From NCBI GenBank assembly GCA_018873245.2, contig JAEMBT020000005.1, forward strand, positions 8,728,001 to 8,792,000: a stretch of DNA of 64,000 nucleotides. The letters are read 5' to 3'. Origin of the DNA: Archegozetes longisetosus (Eukaryota > Arthropoda > Arachnida > Sarcoptiformes > Trhypochthoniidae). This document shows positions 1 to 14,000 of the stretch, in pieces. The notes beneath the pieces are model-generated. The model was not told where the DNA came from, ran no database searches, and saw only the letters and a list, made by a program, of their open reading frames with translations. Within the stretch, counting starts at the first letter, position 1, and every line of letters begins with the position of its first letter. Made by a program: the position numbers and the translations under genes.

Positions 1-2936
1 GTTTTCATTACACACACATTGGTCTCTCTCTCCCTCTCTGTATTTCTCTCCCCTAACCATCTCTTCTGTGATTCTCTTCTGCGCTCAATTCCATTGCAAT
101 TCTCAATTGCATTTGGTGTTTGGGCAAAATTTTAGCAGTTCTGAAACTAGTGAGCTGTGCATGCATTCTATTGTGTTGTAAGTCTAGCTGCAAGCATTGC
201 AAGCATTTGCAATTGTATGTTAACGGGACACCATTGGGTTGTGTTGAGCTTCTTTATGTGCACTGACTATATTGGAATGCGTTTCGATCGATAATACAAT
301 CTGACGGGGGGTTCCTCTTCTTGATTCTGATTCTCTACTCTATTGCCAACTGATACCGAACACATGAGGCATTGGGAACACTCGCGCTTTTAGTTTCCCC
401 TCTAGTTTTATGCCATCATTTGAAGAGAAGAAAAGGAGATTCAGGAATATAGAGGCAAATGCAATATCATTTACTAAAGCCACCCCTGCAGTAACACCCG
501 TTTCCAAACTAGTCACTGTAGAATAGAGCCAACTTTTTCTATAAAATCTTATGGTTTAGTATAAAAAATGCGAGCAATATATTCTAGTAACGAATTCAGG
601 TTCAATTTTTCTTATTTTTCGTAGGAATAGTCGAGGAGTAGTTATAAGGCGTTTGCAATTATTTACTATTCTTTCAACCCTTAAGTATTGTTAGAACAAT
701 GAATTCGATGCTCGACTATTTTCATATTAATCTAAATTTTTTATTCCTTCCTATGCTTACTTCCACTTCTACCTACAGAATATTCTTTCTTTGCTCTAAC
801 ATCTCAGATTATCTTAAGGCAAGACTTGTTCAGAATCTAGTGAATCGAGAAAACTGAAAGATTTTTAGTATATCAATAAATAGTTAATTATTACAAAGAA
901 CAGTAAAGAATAGCGACGAGATAAAGTTTGTGACCTGCTTTTGTTTGAAGCAACAGGCGATTTGATAATTTGGTATTAACATGCACTCGATTGAGTCAAT
1001 ATACCAACAGTGGCTTTACATCATTAGCTCTCATTTCTAACTTTATATTTGTACAATTGCACCTGTGCTTTACTATTGCTATTCATAAGTACTGCTCAAT
1101 ACTGAGTATATTTGTTGGCTAGTCTAGGCCAACAGATTTTAAATTTGCTAAATATCCTCGATTTATACTAGAATTCATTATCAATGCTTTATATTTACTG
1201 ACAATCGACGTGTCAATCATGCAATTCTTACATATCTGGAAGTTATATATTTTTTTGCTTCTGTTCCATATTTATGAAGTTCTCAAATTGAATCTGAGTT
1301 GTGTAAAATGCTATCTTATCTAATGTGATACTATGTACAACCTTGTGATCTCTCTGTTATGTATTTGTGGCCAAGTTTTTCATGTCAAACGCTCAGATTT
1401 TTCACGATAACTTTCTTTGAGCGAATGATTAGTATTTGTTTCATTTTAAACTATCGTTTTCTTGACAGAAAGTATGATTTGAGGGGCTGACTTACAGTCA
1501 ATCTTTTCGTGGCTAACATTAACGGAAAGCTAGAGTTTGTTTTTCAGCTTTAGAAATCGATTAATAACAATAATTCTTTATATCAAGTGAACGATGCGAT
1601 GCAAGTTTAATGATGTGTTAATAATAATTGAAAAACGTTTAGTGAACTAGTTTATGAGCTGAAAAATTGACAAAGAGGTTGGTCTGATTTATTGATGTGA
1701 TTTTCAGATACCTGTGGTAGAAGTGATCAAATTCTTAATGAAGAGCTGCTATTCTAGTACAGAATTGTGTATACCTATCCTACTAATATAGTATTTTGTA
1801 TACCCGTTCTACTAGTATAGCATTGAGTATACCTATTCACATAAAGTAAGTGCAATATCGACTGTTCTCTCATCGGTTTTATAATCATAAGCTTAAGGAT
1901 TAAACGAGTTTCTGCTCGTTTGTTATTTGAGCGCTCGACTAAAGGTTCACTTTGTTTGCGATCAGGAGTGGAACTAGAACTCGAATCTGACCAAACCTCG
2001 ACATAAGAGATTAAAGTGTTAGCTGAATGTATCGAATTCGCTCTATGTTCGGGCATTAGACACATTATGCACACCAATCTAGTTGTTTGGCTCTTGAATA
2101 AAAGATTTGTCTGAATAAATGTCACATTTGTTTCGAAAGATCAGACCATTATTTTGTGCTCCTCTTTTTTCTAAATTATTTGTGTCGTTTTCTTAGTGTC
2201 TGTACCTTCAATCGTCATTATACTCTATTGTACTACTCATTCACACAAATTAATTTTTAGGCGTACAACAGTTCAAGTTTAGGACTCTATTTAATAGGAA
2301 TTTAAAAGTACACCACATAATACATTGATCAGAAGCTTAGCTCATGATATTCAGACTGAATATGAGTACTTCGATAATAATATCTAAATTTATTAATATC
2401 TCTAATCATTTGTAATCCCTAAATATGTATTATATGATTGGCTATTATAGCGAATGATTTTTGCATTAGGACTAACTACGAAAAAGAAATTTGATGAGAG
2501 GTTGTGTTATTTAAATTGGCTTCACGAGTAACAAAAATGATTTGAAGGATGGAAGTATAGTTAGACCAGAGGTTGTGACAATTATGGTGCAGTTAGTTTA
2601 CTTTTTGCCTGATTCTAGAAGTAAGAGTGTACAGAACTGACAAGTTTCTATTAGGGTTTCGTTCAGAACACATACTATATAAAAGCGATAGTTTATTACT
2701 GGTGCACATCGAATCACAGGCTATAAGCAGAACCTCAGCTCAATGTTGTGCTTAGTTTATGGTGCACTAGTTCTTTTACTTCTTTGATCATCAAAGTGAG
2801 GTTCGGTCCTTCGTGTGCCTCGAGGTTTCCAAAGAGACAGCTTTTTCCGAGTTTAGTACTACTACTATAACAGCTAAAGTAGAGATCAAAATACAGTGCA
2901 GTACTATTACTATAGCTCAGATATATAGCTAACTGT

Positions 2937-2939
<3 letters not shown>

Positions 2940-2985
<46 letters not shown>
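2940..2985. repeat. (CT)n microsatellite
   Basis: An almost perfect run of about 23 CT dinucleotides. It is one of two long CT tracts upstream of the NOL4 exons. Confidence 0.95.
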
Positions 2986-2990
<5 letters not shown>

Positions 2991-3559
2991 CAAAACTTCT
3001 GTCTTGACTGCCTACAAAAGTGTGTATGTTATATGTTGAAGAGTGGGTAGTGTAGTGTTCTCTCAATAATATCGATTTTTCCTTGAGTCGGGCATCGCAT
3101 AAAGCATTAGACGTGATACTCTTTCTACGGGCAAACTGGCAGGTTGTTGGTTGGCTTGAATATCAGCTTCCAATTTATCAGTAATAAAACTTATCAGAAA
3201 ATTTGTTTCTCCTCAACATAAGTTTTTCGGGCTGTTATTTATTGATATAAATTTTAATGATTTGGGTGTAAAATACAGTGTAAACTAAATGGATAAAAGT
3301 TGGGAAACCTTCGCTACCTTAGCGTCAACATAAAAAATTTTACTCTGACAAAAATGACCAAAACCAACGCCCAAATACACTCCATTACAGATTACCGTTT
3401 TATACACGCAATAAGTATTTGGAAATATGGAATCATAACCATAAGAATGAGTGAGAGTATCACATAAGGTTTCACTGCCTCTCAAATTTGTCTACGAATA
3501 GTCGAAAATAAATGCGATGGTAATAGTAAAGGTGCAGTCCATTGCTTACATAATTTACA

Positions 3560-3720
3560 ACCAATGAGAACCAAGAATCAAAAGAGACAGAAAAGAGAGA
3601 AAGGAGAAAACACACAGAAAAGAGAGTAAAGAGAGAACAGAGAAAAGAGAGAAACAAAATAAGAGAGAAAATGACAAAATCAACACTTGCGGCTAAAAGC
3701 AAAGTAAGAAGAAGTGAGAA
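3560..3720. repeat. Purine-rich (GA/AAGAGAG) tract
   Basis: The plus strand is almost entirely A and G for about 150 bases, with irregular repetition of GAGAGAA-like units. Its complement yields an artificial leucine/serine/phenylalanine-rich open frame that should not be read as a protein. Confidence 0.75.
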
Positions 3721-5125
3721 ATAGGCAAAGACACCAAAGACACACCAAACTAAGAGTACCACAGTAGAACCTCCGTATTAGAAAGTTTTGCTGGCAATTC
3801 GATCACTGTTTATTTCATATTAATTTTATTTTAGATTAAACACTCAATTGGTTTGGTTTAAATCTAGGTTAAGGTTTGTTTGTGTGTTCATTTCATAATA
3901 ACTAAGGATTCGAGGCTTCATTGAAAAGTTAGAAAAATATTATTCAAGCTCTTTAATCAGATACTTGTGTAGTTTTGAAAATTATCCAAACATTTATAAT
4001 TACAATGCTATTGACTTCTTAAGCAAAGTGTAAATATGGAAAAATTTGACTCAAAATGAAAAGAAGATTTTCTATTGAACTTTCTCTTAATATAATTACT
4101 TTCGGTTAAATTTAATATCTTTCCTAATAAGCTGAATACTTAAAAAAGTTCGCATCAATTCACAGTTATAAGAAATAAATTTTCATAATTTCCAAACTTT
4201 TACAAAAAAAAACTTGAATCCAAGTTTTCATTTGGAGTAATGTTTATTTTTGAGAACTCATTATTCATTATTTTGACAAAAACCCGAATGAATGGTTTGA
4301 GAATTGTCTCTAATGTGACTATTGAACATATTGCATGAAATGATATTAGTGTCAGTGAAGTACGTTTCATGTTTTGGGTTTGGATTATTAAGAGCTATGT
4401 AAAGCTTACATAAAAGGCGACGAAACGCCAATACTATTTTCGAGGTCTAAATTGTGAATGTATACACAGTATAATATATTATACAATATTATGCAGTTTT
4501 ATATTATAAGAACCATATATTGAGGTTTTTTAGATAGAGGTTTTTTATTGTGTTTGATCGTATTCATGATAACTTTAGGATAAATCTAATTTCACACACC
4601 TCTCTATAGAAATAAAGTATAGAATATTTTAAACAATTTTAGTCTATCTTTGTAGAAATCTCGGTAAATATTTTCAAATACGAAAAATAGTTTGGCCATA
4701 CTTTCAAATCTAATAATTATTTTAAGTTATAACTTGAAAATAGCGTCAAATGCGAGTTTCAAATCAATGTTTCCTATTACCTAAAATATAAGTTATTATT
4801 TAACAGTTGGCAGCAATACTGATACAATATTGTTTAGGTAACTTTCAATATGTAAGTTATAAACACCTGTGCATCTGCAAACAATAACTTACAGGACAGA
4901 AAATGTGTGTTTTGTGAATATTTTCCATGACTAGAAAAGAGCAGAATTTATAAAAAAAAATGAATGCAATACTGCCTCCAACTTCTCTGTCCTGCTTATG
5001 TGACTCGATGTTGAATATTATATTAGTTCCTCTAAGTGAAGGCAACGATGGCAACCAACCAGGTTAGACACTCTTACTCTACTTCATGAACCTTACTTTG
5101 TATCTGTGTTGCTCTTGCGCTTTAG

Positions 5126-5131
5126 CTCTCT

Positions 5132-5175
<44 letters not shown>
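5126..5175. repeat. (CT)n microsatellite
   Basis: A long CT dinucleotide run with one TT interruption near its start. It creates a spurious serine-leucine repeat open frame on the plus strand. Confidence 0.95.
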
Positions 5176-5178
<3 letters not shown>

Positions 5179-6059
5179 TCACATCTAGAATCCTCATTCT
5201 CTTGTACTCTATCTTTACTCTACTCTTATCCTTATACACAAAAAATGTTATTTCCAAGTAAAATTTTGCCCAACTTGCATCATGACATAATTTAACTGAA
5301 CTAGAAAATTAAAAACTAAGTTCAAATCTAAAATTGAAAACAATTAAAGAAGCAGAAAATTTGTATTTAGGTTAATATTATCTGAAATAGTATGTTGTAG
5401 AGAAAAGTTAATGTTCAATATCTAGTAGTAGTAGTGATGAGTGTGTATGTGTTCGTATACGTTCATATCATGTGTGGGCTCATCATTTGTTGGCCCGCAC
5501 TTTCATATTGAGTTATGTTATTACTAGAATATTGAGTATAAGCTGTAGTGCACTAACTCGCAATATTCTGTTATATTCGAAACATATTCTGTATGCAGCA
5601 GCACTTGTGGGAATAGAAGATGTCGTTCACTTACTGTATTAGTAAAATACCTTCTGATGCGGGCTTAAAACAAAACTATACATTATAACTATCATATTTG
5701 GTAACATATACTGTAAATCATCAACTTTTATACACTTTATATCGTATACTATGACCTCTCTGTTGCACATTAAATGGATTGTTTTTCTTCTGCTGAGAAA
5801 AAACTTTAGCTGTTATGGAGAGAAAGAGCCCTAAGTTTTATGCCTAGCATTTACTGCAATGCACCAAATGTACCATCAACTCAACTCATCTGATCTGCTT
5901 CCTCTTGATTGCTGTACATCACAGCGGTTGGATGAAATTTTTCCAGGACAGAGCACGAAAGGAGATTTAACAAGCTCGTTCGCATTCGTCTCCTATCGCC
6001 CCCTCTATTCATATCCCCATCCGATCTATTCGACTGCATGTTTAGCGCTACAGAGAAAA

Positions 6060-6112
6060 CCCATACACTCGCACACACACATAACACACAACACACTCCA
6101 CACACACTCACA
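6060..6112. repeat. Imperfect CA-rich microsatellite
   Basis: CACACA runs are interrupted by AT and CT steps over about 50 bases. Overlapping open frames on both strands here are artefacts of this tract. Confidence 0.8.
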
Positions 6113-6637
6113 TTGACTGACATACACTGCAGCAGTACTACTAATCTGATGCCTGGTAAAAGGGAAGGCATAGGCAAAGCCCAATTCAAGAACAACACAC
6201 TATATCGATCGGTAGGCTTCATGATGCGGTCCCTCTCATGCAACCATACTGTGAGACACACACATCATAATTCTGTATAAAAGTAGATCTAACTCTTATG
6301 TTAGTTCCGAACAGTATAGCAGTTCAACATTTCCAAAATGTGAGTTCCATTAACTATAAGTAGGCATCTCTAAGAAAAAAACAAACCGAACATCAAATAT
6401 CATATCAAAAATAACACAAAAAACTTTTCCGACCATTTTTGCTTCTAACACAAGTAATTCGACACAATTTTCTTCCAATCGTGTCTTTTCTCAATAGATT
6501 CAAATTAAGACTAACAAAGTATAATGAAAATTTCTATTTTTTATCCTTTGTTTCTCAACTTTAATATTATTGTCATTAATTTTCCTTTGAAATTTGAGCT
6601 CTTCTTATAAACTTATCTATTTTTTTATTTTCAATAG

Positions 6638-9600
6638 GGATCAGATGGTGATCAAACCATCTATAAGAAAGTAGCAGGTATTATACTTTTTCAGTACTGT
6701 ATAAGTTTGTCTATGTATATAACAAAGTATTCCTGAAAATAATATCAATTTGCAATACTTTTAATTGTATATAGTTGTGGAAAACTTTTTCGATATCATA
6801 TATAATGTTCACGTGGAGATGGATGGAAGATCGGGTAAATTTGCCTAAATTTTCGTAATTGCATCTTTTAAAACAATAACTAACTTTCTGATCATTATTT
6901 CATTGATAATAAGGCCGACACGCGGGACAAAAGAGAACATATAAAGCGGTTTGTCATTTAAATAATACATTAAACACTTATTATTTGTTACAATTGGAGC
7001 AAACAATAGATATTTAAGTCAACCATTTATCAGATAATTTATAAATCATTTTACGAATTATATCGAGTCATTATTAATTCGAATTAGAAATGTTTCATAA
7101 ATCGTGTAACTTTATAGTAAGTAATTATAAAGGTATTTTTTCAATCATGTGCTCGAGTTTAAGTTCACCACCGATTCAGTCATTAAGTTTAAATAAGTTA
7201 AGCTTTCAAGAGAAGAAAATTAACAAATTTAAGGCTAAAATAACCAAGATAATTAATATTGATCTTAAATTGATAAGATAGAAGTGACTATAATAAAAAC
7301 TATATGAATGACAGGTGGCAGAGATGTACGCATTTCTACCTCGAGAGGCAGTGACTCGATTTCTGATGTCCTGCTCTGATTGTCAGAAGCGAATGCATCT
7401 TCAGGGCACGAATAGTACGAATGGCTCGTGTAATGGAATTAACGCCAGTAGTAAAAATACTTCGAAAAGGTATGGCATTAACTGGTATTACATTTAGAAA
7501 AAAGCAGTAGCAATACGACAGTTCATAATTAGTGTTTTTACAACTGCTACTCATTGAGCAGTAGCGCAGTTCCAAATAGTATACAACAGCACTCATCTGA
7601 TGGCAAACCGAAACAGACCCTCGATATCGACTACTCTTTGCCATTAACTACAACAATAAAGCGTATGAGAAATGCGGGCTTTGTTTATAATGTGATGGCA
7701 GATTCGCTCATTGCACCCAACGCTTGTCTTGGCTTTGATGGTCAACATGTTGATGAGGTAAGTGCTCACAACTCATATCATAACACTATCACATCTATTG
7801 TAAATATCATAGCCTACAGACCAATATATCTGAATTTCCTATCCTTTTGTTACAATGAATTACTCTTTTGGCACGAATCGAATCTATCTGTTTATCTCAT
7901 GATCGGTGTATTTTTAGGCAAAACTTTTGGTCCAGATTAAGATTAGTATAAAAGCCTTTGAAATTCTAGAGAATAGCTTGAATGTTTAGGAAAGTTTAAC
8001 AGTGTTTTAGTGAAGAAAAGAAAAGAAAAAGAGGAGAAGAAAGAATCAACAAGTTTTAGTTGTACTATAGGTTTGTGTGGATTGCATTGCATTGCATTGC
8101 ATTGCATTGACTCGTGCTTTAGTCCAATACGAGCCGAACGAATGCGTTTAGTTTCCATAGAGACGGGATTGAATTGATTTGATCGACTGCCAGTTGCGAG
8201 TGTGGCATATATTCCAAAAGCTTAAGCCGAGTACAGAACACAAACTTCTAGTGCCAACAATATTGTGCACACTTTCAGACTGTATTCAGACTATTCTTGG
8301 CATTTCGAGTAGGACTAAAACTACATTTACTCTCGATATAATTGTTTCACAGATTGGGGTTTGTCAACAACTTCTGATACATTTTTATCATATTCGGCCA
8401 AATTATTGTTTTGAGTATCTTATTGTTTGAGATAAATGGTTGAAAATGATTGAGAGTCGATACGGATTATTAGTTGAACCTTAAGCTGATTTGGTTATTG
8501 AAAGTAACTGTAATTCATATGCGACAAAATCGTAGCATAGATAAGATTTGAGGCATTGCGAACATTACAAACAAGAATTATTTACTGAAACATATTGTAG
8601 GGATGGGTTAGGACCACAATAATAAGCTCTTAGGCGTAACGCCGGGTTTGTGTGCACCCAAACCGATTGATTATTCACGGATAGGATATCGCAGCCCAAC
8701 TAATTATTTGGCCCAATTATTTAGCTCATGCCACTTATGCTATTCCTTCAAAACTACTTCTATGAAGTTATCATTTCTTGTTTCACAACCAGTATATCTG
8801 ATTTGTGCAGATTTGATCCAGAGTTTTGAGAGTAGTGTGACTGAAGTGTACTGTACTATATATTTGTTGCTATCCTATGAACATGTCTCACATCTCTTTC
8901 CCCGTTTGGCGCGGATTTGTCTGATGTCTGAAAATACTGCCTCACTCTCAATAGGAAATCATATCGGAGACGAACGCATCTGATGCTGACACTAGTGCAC
9001 ACAATGGCGATCAGACCACTGCTGCAAATAGTGATGGTAAATAATACAGTCATATCATAGCATTCAAGTATCGCTATATTATACTAGCAGTAGAACTAAC
9101 TACTAGTATATTATACCTGACTTAACCTGAGTTCAATTACAATAATGTAACGCCAATTCCACCAATGAATCATTCTTTTCACTCAATCCATTTCAGACGC
9201 ATTATGCGAAGAAATTACTGGAGATGATGACGATGACGATGAAGACGAAGAGGAAGTTCTCGATCAGGACTATGATGACGACGCGTTGCCTTTAGATATG
9301 AGTCGAGTCAAATGTGAGACAAATGTTTGTTTCGATCAACCATTGAATATGAGCTCCAAGAGGGCCAAACTCAGCACTTCTAAGATTGTATCAAATGGTA
9401 CAGAAAGTGCGAGTGTTGCCAATCATGGCTTCCAACAGAGGTGGCCTCACAACAACTCAACTCGAGTTGTTCACGAGGACGAAGATGAAGACGATGACGA
9501 CGACAACGATTTACAACTTGGAGACAGACTATTAGCTGAACGAAGCACTTCATACGATCCCGAGAGACTCAAAGCTTTTAATGTATAGAATATTCATATT

Positions 9601-11097
9601 CAATACATGACTTACTAGACGATAACTTTTGTGCCATTATTTTATGTTCAGATGTTTGTTCGACTGTTTGTTGACGAAAATCTCGATCGAATGGTTCCGA
9701 TTTCTCGTCAGCCAAAAGAGAAAATTCAGGCCATTATAGAGAGCTGTACGCGTCAGTTCCCAGAATTCAGCGAAAGAGCCCGAAAACGTATCCGAACTTA
9801 TTTAAAGTCCTGTCGACGCACTAAACGACACAAGACTACGGCCATGGCCTCAGGCAATCAAAATGGACGTGCTTGGAATGAATCGTCGCAAACCAGTGTA
9901 AAGACTGGCTCATCAAATCATGTGTCGTATCACTTAACGTCGCCATTGGCCGAACAGATATTGGCCACAGCTTGTGATAATGAATGCCAAAACGCCAAAA
10001 GGATGCGAATGGGACTCAAACCTATCTCTGTCAGTCTAGTATGTGATCGTCGCATCACTTTCGCACTCTTTTTTATAACTTATCAAATATGAATACAAAT
10101 TCTAATTGCCTTTAGTTTGTACTGCTGTCCCTCTCTAAAGCCTAACCTTATCTGAAATAGTAATCAAATGCTAATCAGATCTGTCTTTTCTATGGTTTAT
10201 TCTTTAGAATGAAGTGTCGAATAGTGCAAATGGAAATGGAAATGGAAATGGAAACAGTACTGTCCAGACTTGCAATCCAACGTCTACTTCCGCCAGTGCT
10301 GTACAAGTATTTCAACAGAGCGCCACAAATCCTAATTTATTGACTTTTCCATATCAACAATCCATTTCTGCAGAAAACGGTGAGCAAAATAAAACATTTT
10401 GTCAACACTTTTATTGGTATACTATTCAAATATATTTGAATTTTCTACACGTTTCATTATGGAAGTTGATATGAAATTAAGCATTTTTTCTGTAACCTCA
10501 GTTCAATTAACACTAAGCTTATTCAAACTTTAATTGAAATGTTTGGGCAGTATAAAAGTTTGAAAATTAAAGTGAAAAACTGATTAGATTTGATAGTAAA
10601 ACAAATTGTTCGGGCCTTTAAAAGCAGTGACAATCATTTTGAATGAGTAAAAATGGAAGAACAAATGAATAAAATAGATTTTTATATAAATTCGCCAAAA
10701 TATAAATTGATAGTCGATTATTGATTTTAGAGAAAAAGTTGAATTTTACCATCGATTTAGTCTTTAAGTTTAAATAAGTTAAATTTTTGAACAAACTTAT
10801 GGACAGAAGTGAATAAATAGTCTTTTAAACCAATAACTGCTGTGTATTATGAAAGTTATGAAAGATCTTGTAAAATAGTTTTAATGTTAAATTCAATATT
10901 AAGGCTCCGGTGTTGTGAACGGGACTAATGTTCAGATATCATCAAATGGTAAGTCAGCCGCAAACGGTAATCACTACTCATTGAATCCAAGCGAAGTGGC
11001 AGCAGTTAAACAATTGATTGCTGGATATCGTGAATCTGCAGCGTTTCTATTGAGAAGTGCCGACGAACTCGAACAGCTTATACTACAACAAAACTAA
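6638..11097 (+). CDS. NOL4: Nucleolar protein 4 (NOL4) orthologue, 5' end not in view
   Basis: The NOL4 family is a conserved nuclear protein family of poorly known molecular function. I place exons at 6638-6677, 6775-6834, 6914-6948, 7315-7469, 7562-7757, 8955-9036, 9197-9582, 9652-10038, 10208-10379 and 10904-11097. All phases agree and give 568 codons plus TAA. Family landmarks are clear: [21 protein letters not shown], then [20 protein letters not shown], the block starting [18 protein letters not shown], the basic segment [15 protein letters not shown] (a likely nuclear localisation signal), and the C-terminal block ending [15 protein letters not shown]. An acidic Asp/Glu stretch at 9220-9270 precedes a PLDMS motif that resembles a CtBP-binding site. 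About 90 N-terminal residues known in vertebrate NOL4 are missing and must lie in upstream exons. The donor at 10039 could instead be 10030, removing three codons without a frame change. A poly(A) signal AATAAA is at 11300. Confidence 0.9.
8081..8109. repeat. (ATTGC)n pentanucleotide repeat
   Basis: About six head-to-tail ATTGC units inside the 1.2 kb NOL4 intron (7758-8954). Confidence 0.9.
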
Positions 11098-14000
11098 TTC
11101 CACTATTTAGTCAAATCAAAACCTTTCTTATAATCTTATTTGTTATTCTTATGTACGAATTATCAATTTTGCTCTCATTTTTGTGCAATTTTATTATTTT
11201 TCTGTCATTTTGTCCATTAATTGTGAATTAATATCGAATCGAACTCTTGGTTCAAATGAGCAAACTTTGGAGTTCAGTATAAAAAGCATTTAATTGTTGA
11301 ATAAATTTTGCCAAATATTTATCGAGTCATGTATTTAAAGGTTAAGAAAATATGCTTTTGTAAACTTAATCTAAACATATCTTTCTATTGAAAATTTATT
11401 TGAAATTACAACTTATTATAACTGATTATCGTTTAATTTATAAATAATATTATATAAAACTACCTCGTTTCAAATACATATCATTAGATTTTATATTATA
11501 ATTTAAATTCAGTTGTTTTAGCGTTTTTGAAGTGCAATCATTTTAATGAAAATCACTTTTCAAACTTGTAATAAAAAATGATTTCATTTTCTAATAAAAA
11601 TCTCAATAATCCGAATTTTTATTTTCTTAAAACCGATGTCAGATTTTTATCTTTTTAGAAAAATGATTCACAATTTCTGTCAATAGTAACTATTTGGTTC
11701 GCGATTGTGAATAAAACTGATTAAAAGTGTGGCAAAATATATAATATGTACTGAAAAAAGTTATCAGCTTTATTCAGCTTCAAAACTGAGCGACTTATCG
11801 ATCGTTTAAAATAAAGTTGAAGAACATTTTAACTAAATTATTAATTGAATTGTTGCACAACTATTAGTTTATGTTATCAAATTTGATCTAACGACTGAGC
11901 CCATGATTGTCGACTTTTAACTGTTCTCATTGTCAAAAAATTTGTAAAGTCTGTAGCGCGGCAAATAATGCTTTAGATATGTGGTTTACGACAATAAAAT
12001 TGAGAAAATGTTTTTATTCCATAAAAATTGAATACATATAATTAGGTAAACTTAATTATTACCAAACGATAGCACTTGCTCTTGTGTTTAAAAATTATTA
12101 TGTTATAAAAAATTTTTACCGCTTCATAGGCCACAGTAAGAAATTTTTAATATGAGAACTATGGGCCAATAAAAGACCTCACATTAAATTTTCAAAAAAT
12201 CAGTGCTACTATTTTCCAATAGTTCTTTAATTCATTTAATACAATGTTTTACATCATAACGACAATAACTACAATTATTTAAATGAAAAATTTAAGTTTT
12301 ATATCGCAATTAGAGCTAATTCTAAAACAAATATAACTTGAAAATTTCAGATGTTCACAGCTTTTAGTCGTTGTCTATATACTGTTATTAGGTTTTATTA
12401 ATTTTTAAAGATCTTAAATTCTTCATAATGTCAGACTGAATATATTAAAGTATTGATTTAAAGAATACTGCAATCAAAAAATGTTCAGGTCTCATTGCAT
12501 TCTATAATTGTATGTAATCAACTAAATTTAAAAGTAGCGCTAAGTTCTGCATTTTTGAAGAAAAATTTCTAAATTCAAATAAATATAATAGTTGATAAAT
12601 CTTTTACATTATGTCATTATGAAGAACAATGTAAATGCTATAATAAATACATAATTAAGATTTAAACATAAATGAAATTTTCTCAATTTTATTGTCGTAA
12701 ACCATAAATATATATCATAAAAACAGTTTTCCGCATTTACTGAATCAACTGTTTTGACGGGTCAATCGTAGTCAGTATTAAAAATATTTATCGCATAGTT
12801 ATATCTAAGAACAGTTATGATTGCTATGCCATCAAAGCAATTATGGTGTGTAAGAATAAATCAAGTGTCTAATCAATTAATTGGGATGCAAAGATTTTTG
12901 CTAACTCATATGTATCAGGTCTTAAATTGAGTGAACGACTACTGTAGTAACGACAGCGAAGACAGGAGGGACTGAGTCATGCTAAGTCATTGGTGATGCA
13001 TTGAAAAATTGTTCCAAAATTAGATGCAATACTATCTCAATAGCATTGCACCCTTATCAGGAATTGCATACAATGTTAAGCCAAATAATACGGTTATATA
13101 AAATTATCTAGTGTAAATCATTTAATTAGATTTTATTTCTTTTTGTTATTAAAACAATTTAATTACGTGTTAATATGCAAAAAATCTGATTTAATATATG
13201 TAGCCTGTTTTTGAAGAAGTGCCTTAGCGAATAGGCCTCTAATATGCATTAAAATTTTTCTATATTGAATTCAATAAAGTATTTTTAATGCGTAGTAAAA
13301 GGCCTATTTGCTAAAGCACTTCTTCAAAAACAGGCTACACATATTTTAAGATTATTAAAAGTTGATCGCCTCACATTTAGAAAAACACAAGTAGCTTTCA
13401 CGGTAAAAATGTATGGACACCATTGGTGTAGATATTCAATAGTTTACTCAGTCCCATTAATTAGTGTTCACACGTTAATCTTTTTCAAACTATTTACTGT
13501 CGTGTTCGCTACAATTGACTTACAGACTTGAAACTGTCATCAACTTTTCCAAACAAGAACTTGATTCAAATTTCACTTATTTTTCGATTTAGATGAAATT
13601 CATAATCATTTGTTAACTTATAAGATAATACAATTATATATGGATATAATATTAAAACTCATACTTTTTTTTATTAAGCTTGAAATGTTTACCTGACTCA
13701 AAAATTTGTGTCTTCACCACTGACTAGTAATTCGAATTGATCGCAGTCTTTGTCAAATTTAGGGGCACTGACAGCAGTTGAAGCTAACCATCAGAAAATT
13801 GACTGATTTCTAATTAGTTTAAAATTTCTAATTAGTTTAAACTTAGCATTTGGTATTTGATGCTAACCCGTATGCGCACGTAAACTCGTGGTGGTATAAA
13901 TTTGCCTATTAAAGCTTTCATTTATATAACATAATAAGCAAATTTATACCCCCACGTGTTTATGTAAAGCACGTTTTCAACTGCTGTCTTCATCCAAATT

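Larger units (their letters stand above)
1..6637. other. Non-coding region upstream of the visible NOL4 exons
   Basis: I see no exon that I can support here on either strand. The open frames present are short and driven by low-complexity tracts (CT, GA and CA repeats). The downstream NOL4 gene lacks its first roughly 90 residues, so this stretch is probably its 5' intron or lies between its first exons and 6638. I looked for a segment resembling the conserved N-terminal block of NOL4 proteins and did not find one. Confidence 0.5.

Noticed and set aside
3472..3762. Hydrophobic 96-residue open frame on the minus strand resembling a membrane protein
   Set aside because: It is the complement of a purine-rich simple repeat; the Leu/Ser/Phe composition is an artefact.
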